Shown: piece after piece, positions 23,397 through 23,994 of the stretch
How the letters are laid out: every line of letters begins with the position of its first letter
How positions within the stretch are numbered: position 1 is the stretch's first letter
Origin: Psilocybe azurescens
Lineage: Eukaryota > Basidiomycota > Agaricomycetes > Agaricales > Agrocybaceae
Direction: 5' to 3'
Length of the DNA: 23,994 nucleotides
Assembly: GCA_023853785.1 (NCBI GenBank)
Contig: JAJIRX010000799.1
Coordinates: 1-23,994 of the forward strand
Notes under the pieces: model-generated
Told to the model about the DNA's origin: nothing
The model's database searches: none
The model's input: the letters and a program-made list of their open reading frames with translations, nothing else
Made by a program: the position numbers and the translations under genes

Positions 23397-23994
23397 GGTG
23401 AGAGGACCTGTCTGGTTTACTTGTCGTGATGTTGTATTTTTGCCTTCGGGTTTCTTGAAATTCAGGAAGCATGTGAACTTTGAACTTTCGGAGAGCCCTG
23501 GTCAGCTGCTCAGGCCATTTAGGTCGTCTTCCAGCTGTTGTCCTCGCTTCGAAATTCTCGCATCAGGGAACCTAGGATCGTGGTTTGGGAGGTAACCAGT
23601 ATTTATTTTATTCTGAGTCTCTGACGACATGCTTTCGCTCTAGTACTAATCCGAATGCGACATGGCTCCGATAAAATTCTACATAACCGACCTGCGGGCT
23701 GATAGAGCTCAGACGACGAGAAGCAGAATGAAATCCCTCCGGACCGTCTTTGTGGGAACATGCCAGCAGCTTCCGGCCTGCCCCTAGCATCTCACTTTCT
23801 TTTCCTGTTCTTGCTGTCTTCCAGATAATATGGATCATATAATGAGATTTATGCCCCAGCAGCACGACGATTTAAAATGTTTCCGTGGATTGAAAATCCC
23901 ATCCGCTTGGTGATAACAAACCTGAGAAATCTGATTCAGAGAAATTGTATTGAGGATACAGTTCCCAAAAAGTCCTACAGTATTATCGATATTT
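23397..23994. other. Upstream flank of galactonate dehydratase, no gene seen
   Basis: Presumed promoter and beyond. The minus ORF 23608-23865 has no family resemblance and no splice join I can support. Confidence 0.4.

Overview
The window looks like nuclear DNA of a basidiomycete fungus, probably an Agaricomycete. Genes are short and split by many introns of about 50-60 nt with GT...AG (sometimes GC...AG) ends. Gene families include F-box/LRR-type and XPG-like proteins of the kind common in mushrooms, and histones H2A and H2B form an intron-rich divergent pair. I rebuilt every gene by hand from conserved protein blocks and splice-site phase; exon sums were checked for frame.

Layout: (1) 1-1790, minus: MFS transporter of the Dal5/allantoate permease type, C-terminus beyond the left edge. 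(2) 2543-4316, plus: XPG/FEN1-type PIN nuclease. (3) 5091-6678, minus: RAD51-paralog ATPase, convergent with the nuclease. (4) 8081-9378, plus: aldo/keto reductase. (5) 9519-10400, minus: macro-domain-like protein. (6) 10401-14052: about 3.6 kb with no recognisable intact gene, holding a few broken coding-like stretches. (7) 14053-17262, plus: 20-exon OPT transporter. (8) 17499-19254, minus: F-box protein. (9) 19393-19768, minus: possible small membrane protein. (10) 19959-20566 minus and 20918-21516 plus: H2B and H2A around a 351-bp shared promoter with three ACGCGT boxes. (11) 21682-23396, minus: D-galactonate dehydratase-like enolase-superfamily enzyme. (12) 23397-23994: no gene seen.

Links between genes: the nuclease, the RAD51 paralog, the macro-domain protein (ADP-ribose binding fold) and the histone pair all touch chromatin or DNA repair, but they are interleaved with transporters and metabolic enzymes and do not form a cluster in the operon sense. 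The RAD51-paralog upstream region and the histone promoter both carry G1/S-type (MCB/E2F-like) sites, which suggests shared S-phase control (inference).

The strongest anomaly is in sequence integrity. Five otherwise well-preserved genes (MFS, XPG, AKR, OPT twice, galactonate dehydratase) each need one missing base, in or next to a short homopolymer, to keep their conserved reading frame. H2A carries a +2 and a +1 insertion that scramble 11 near-invariant residues and then restore frame. This pattern points first to base-calling or assembly error. Read-level checking should come before any gene here is called a pseudogene.
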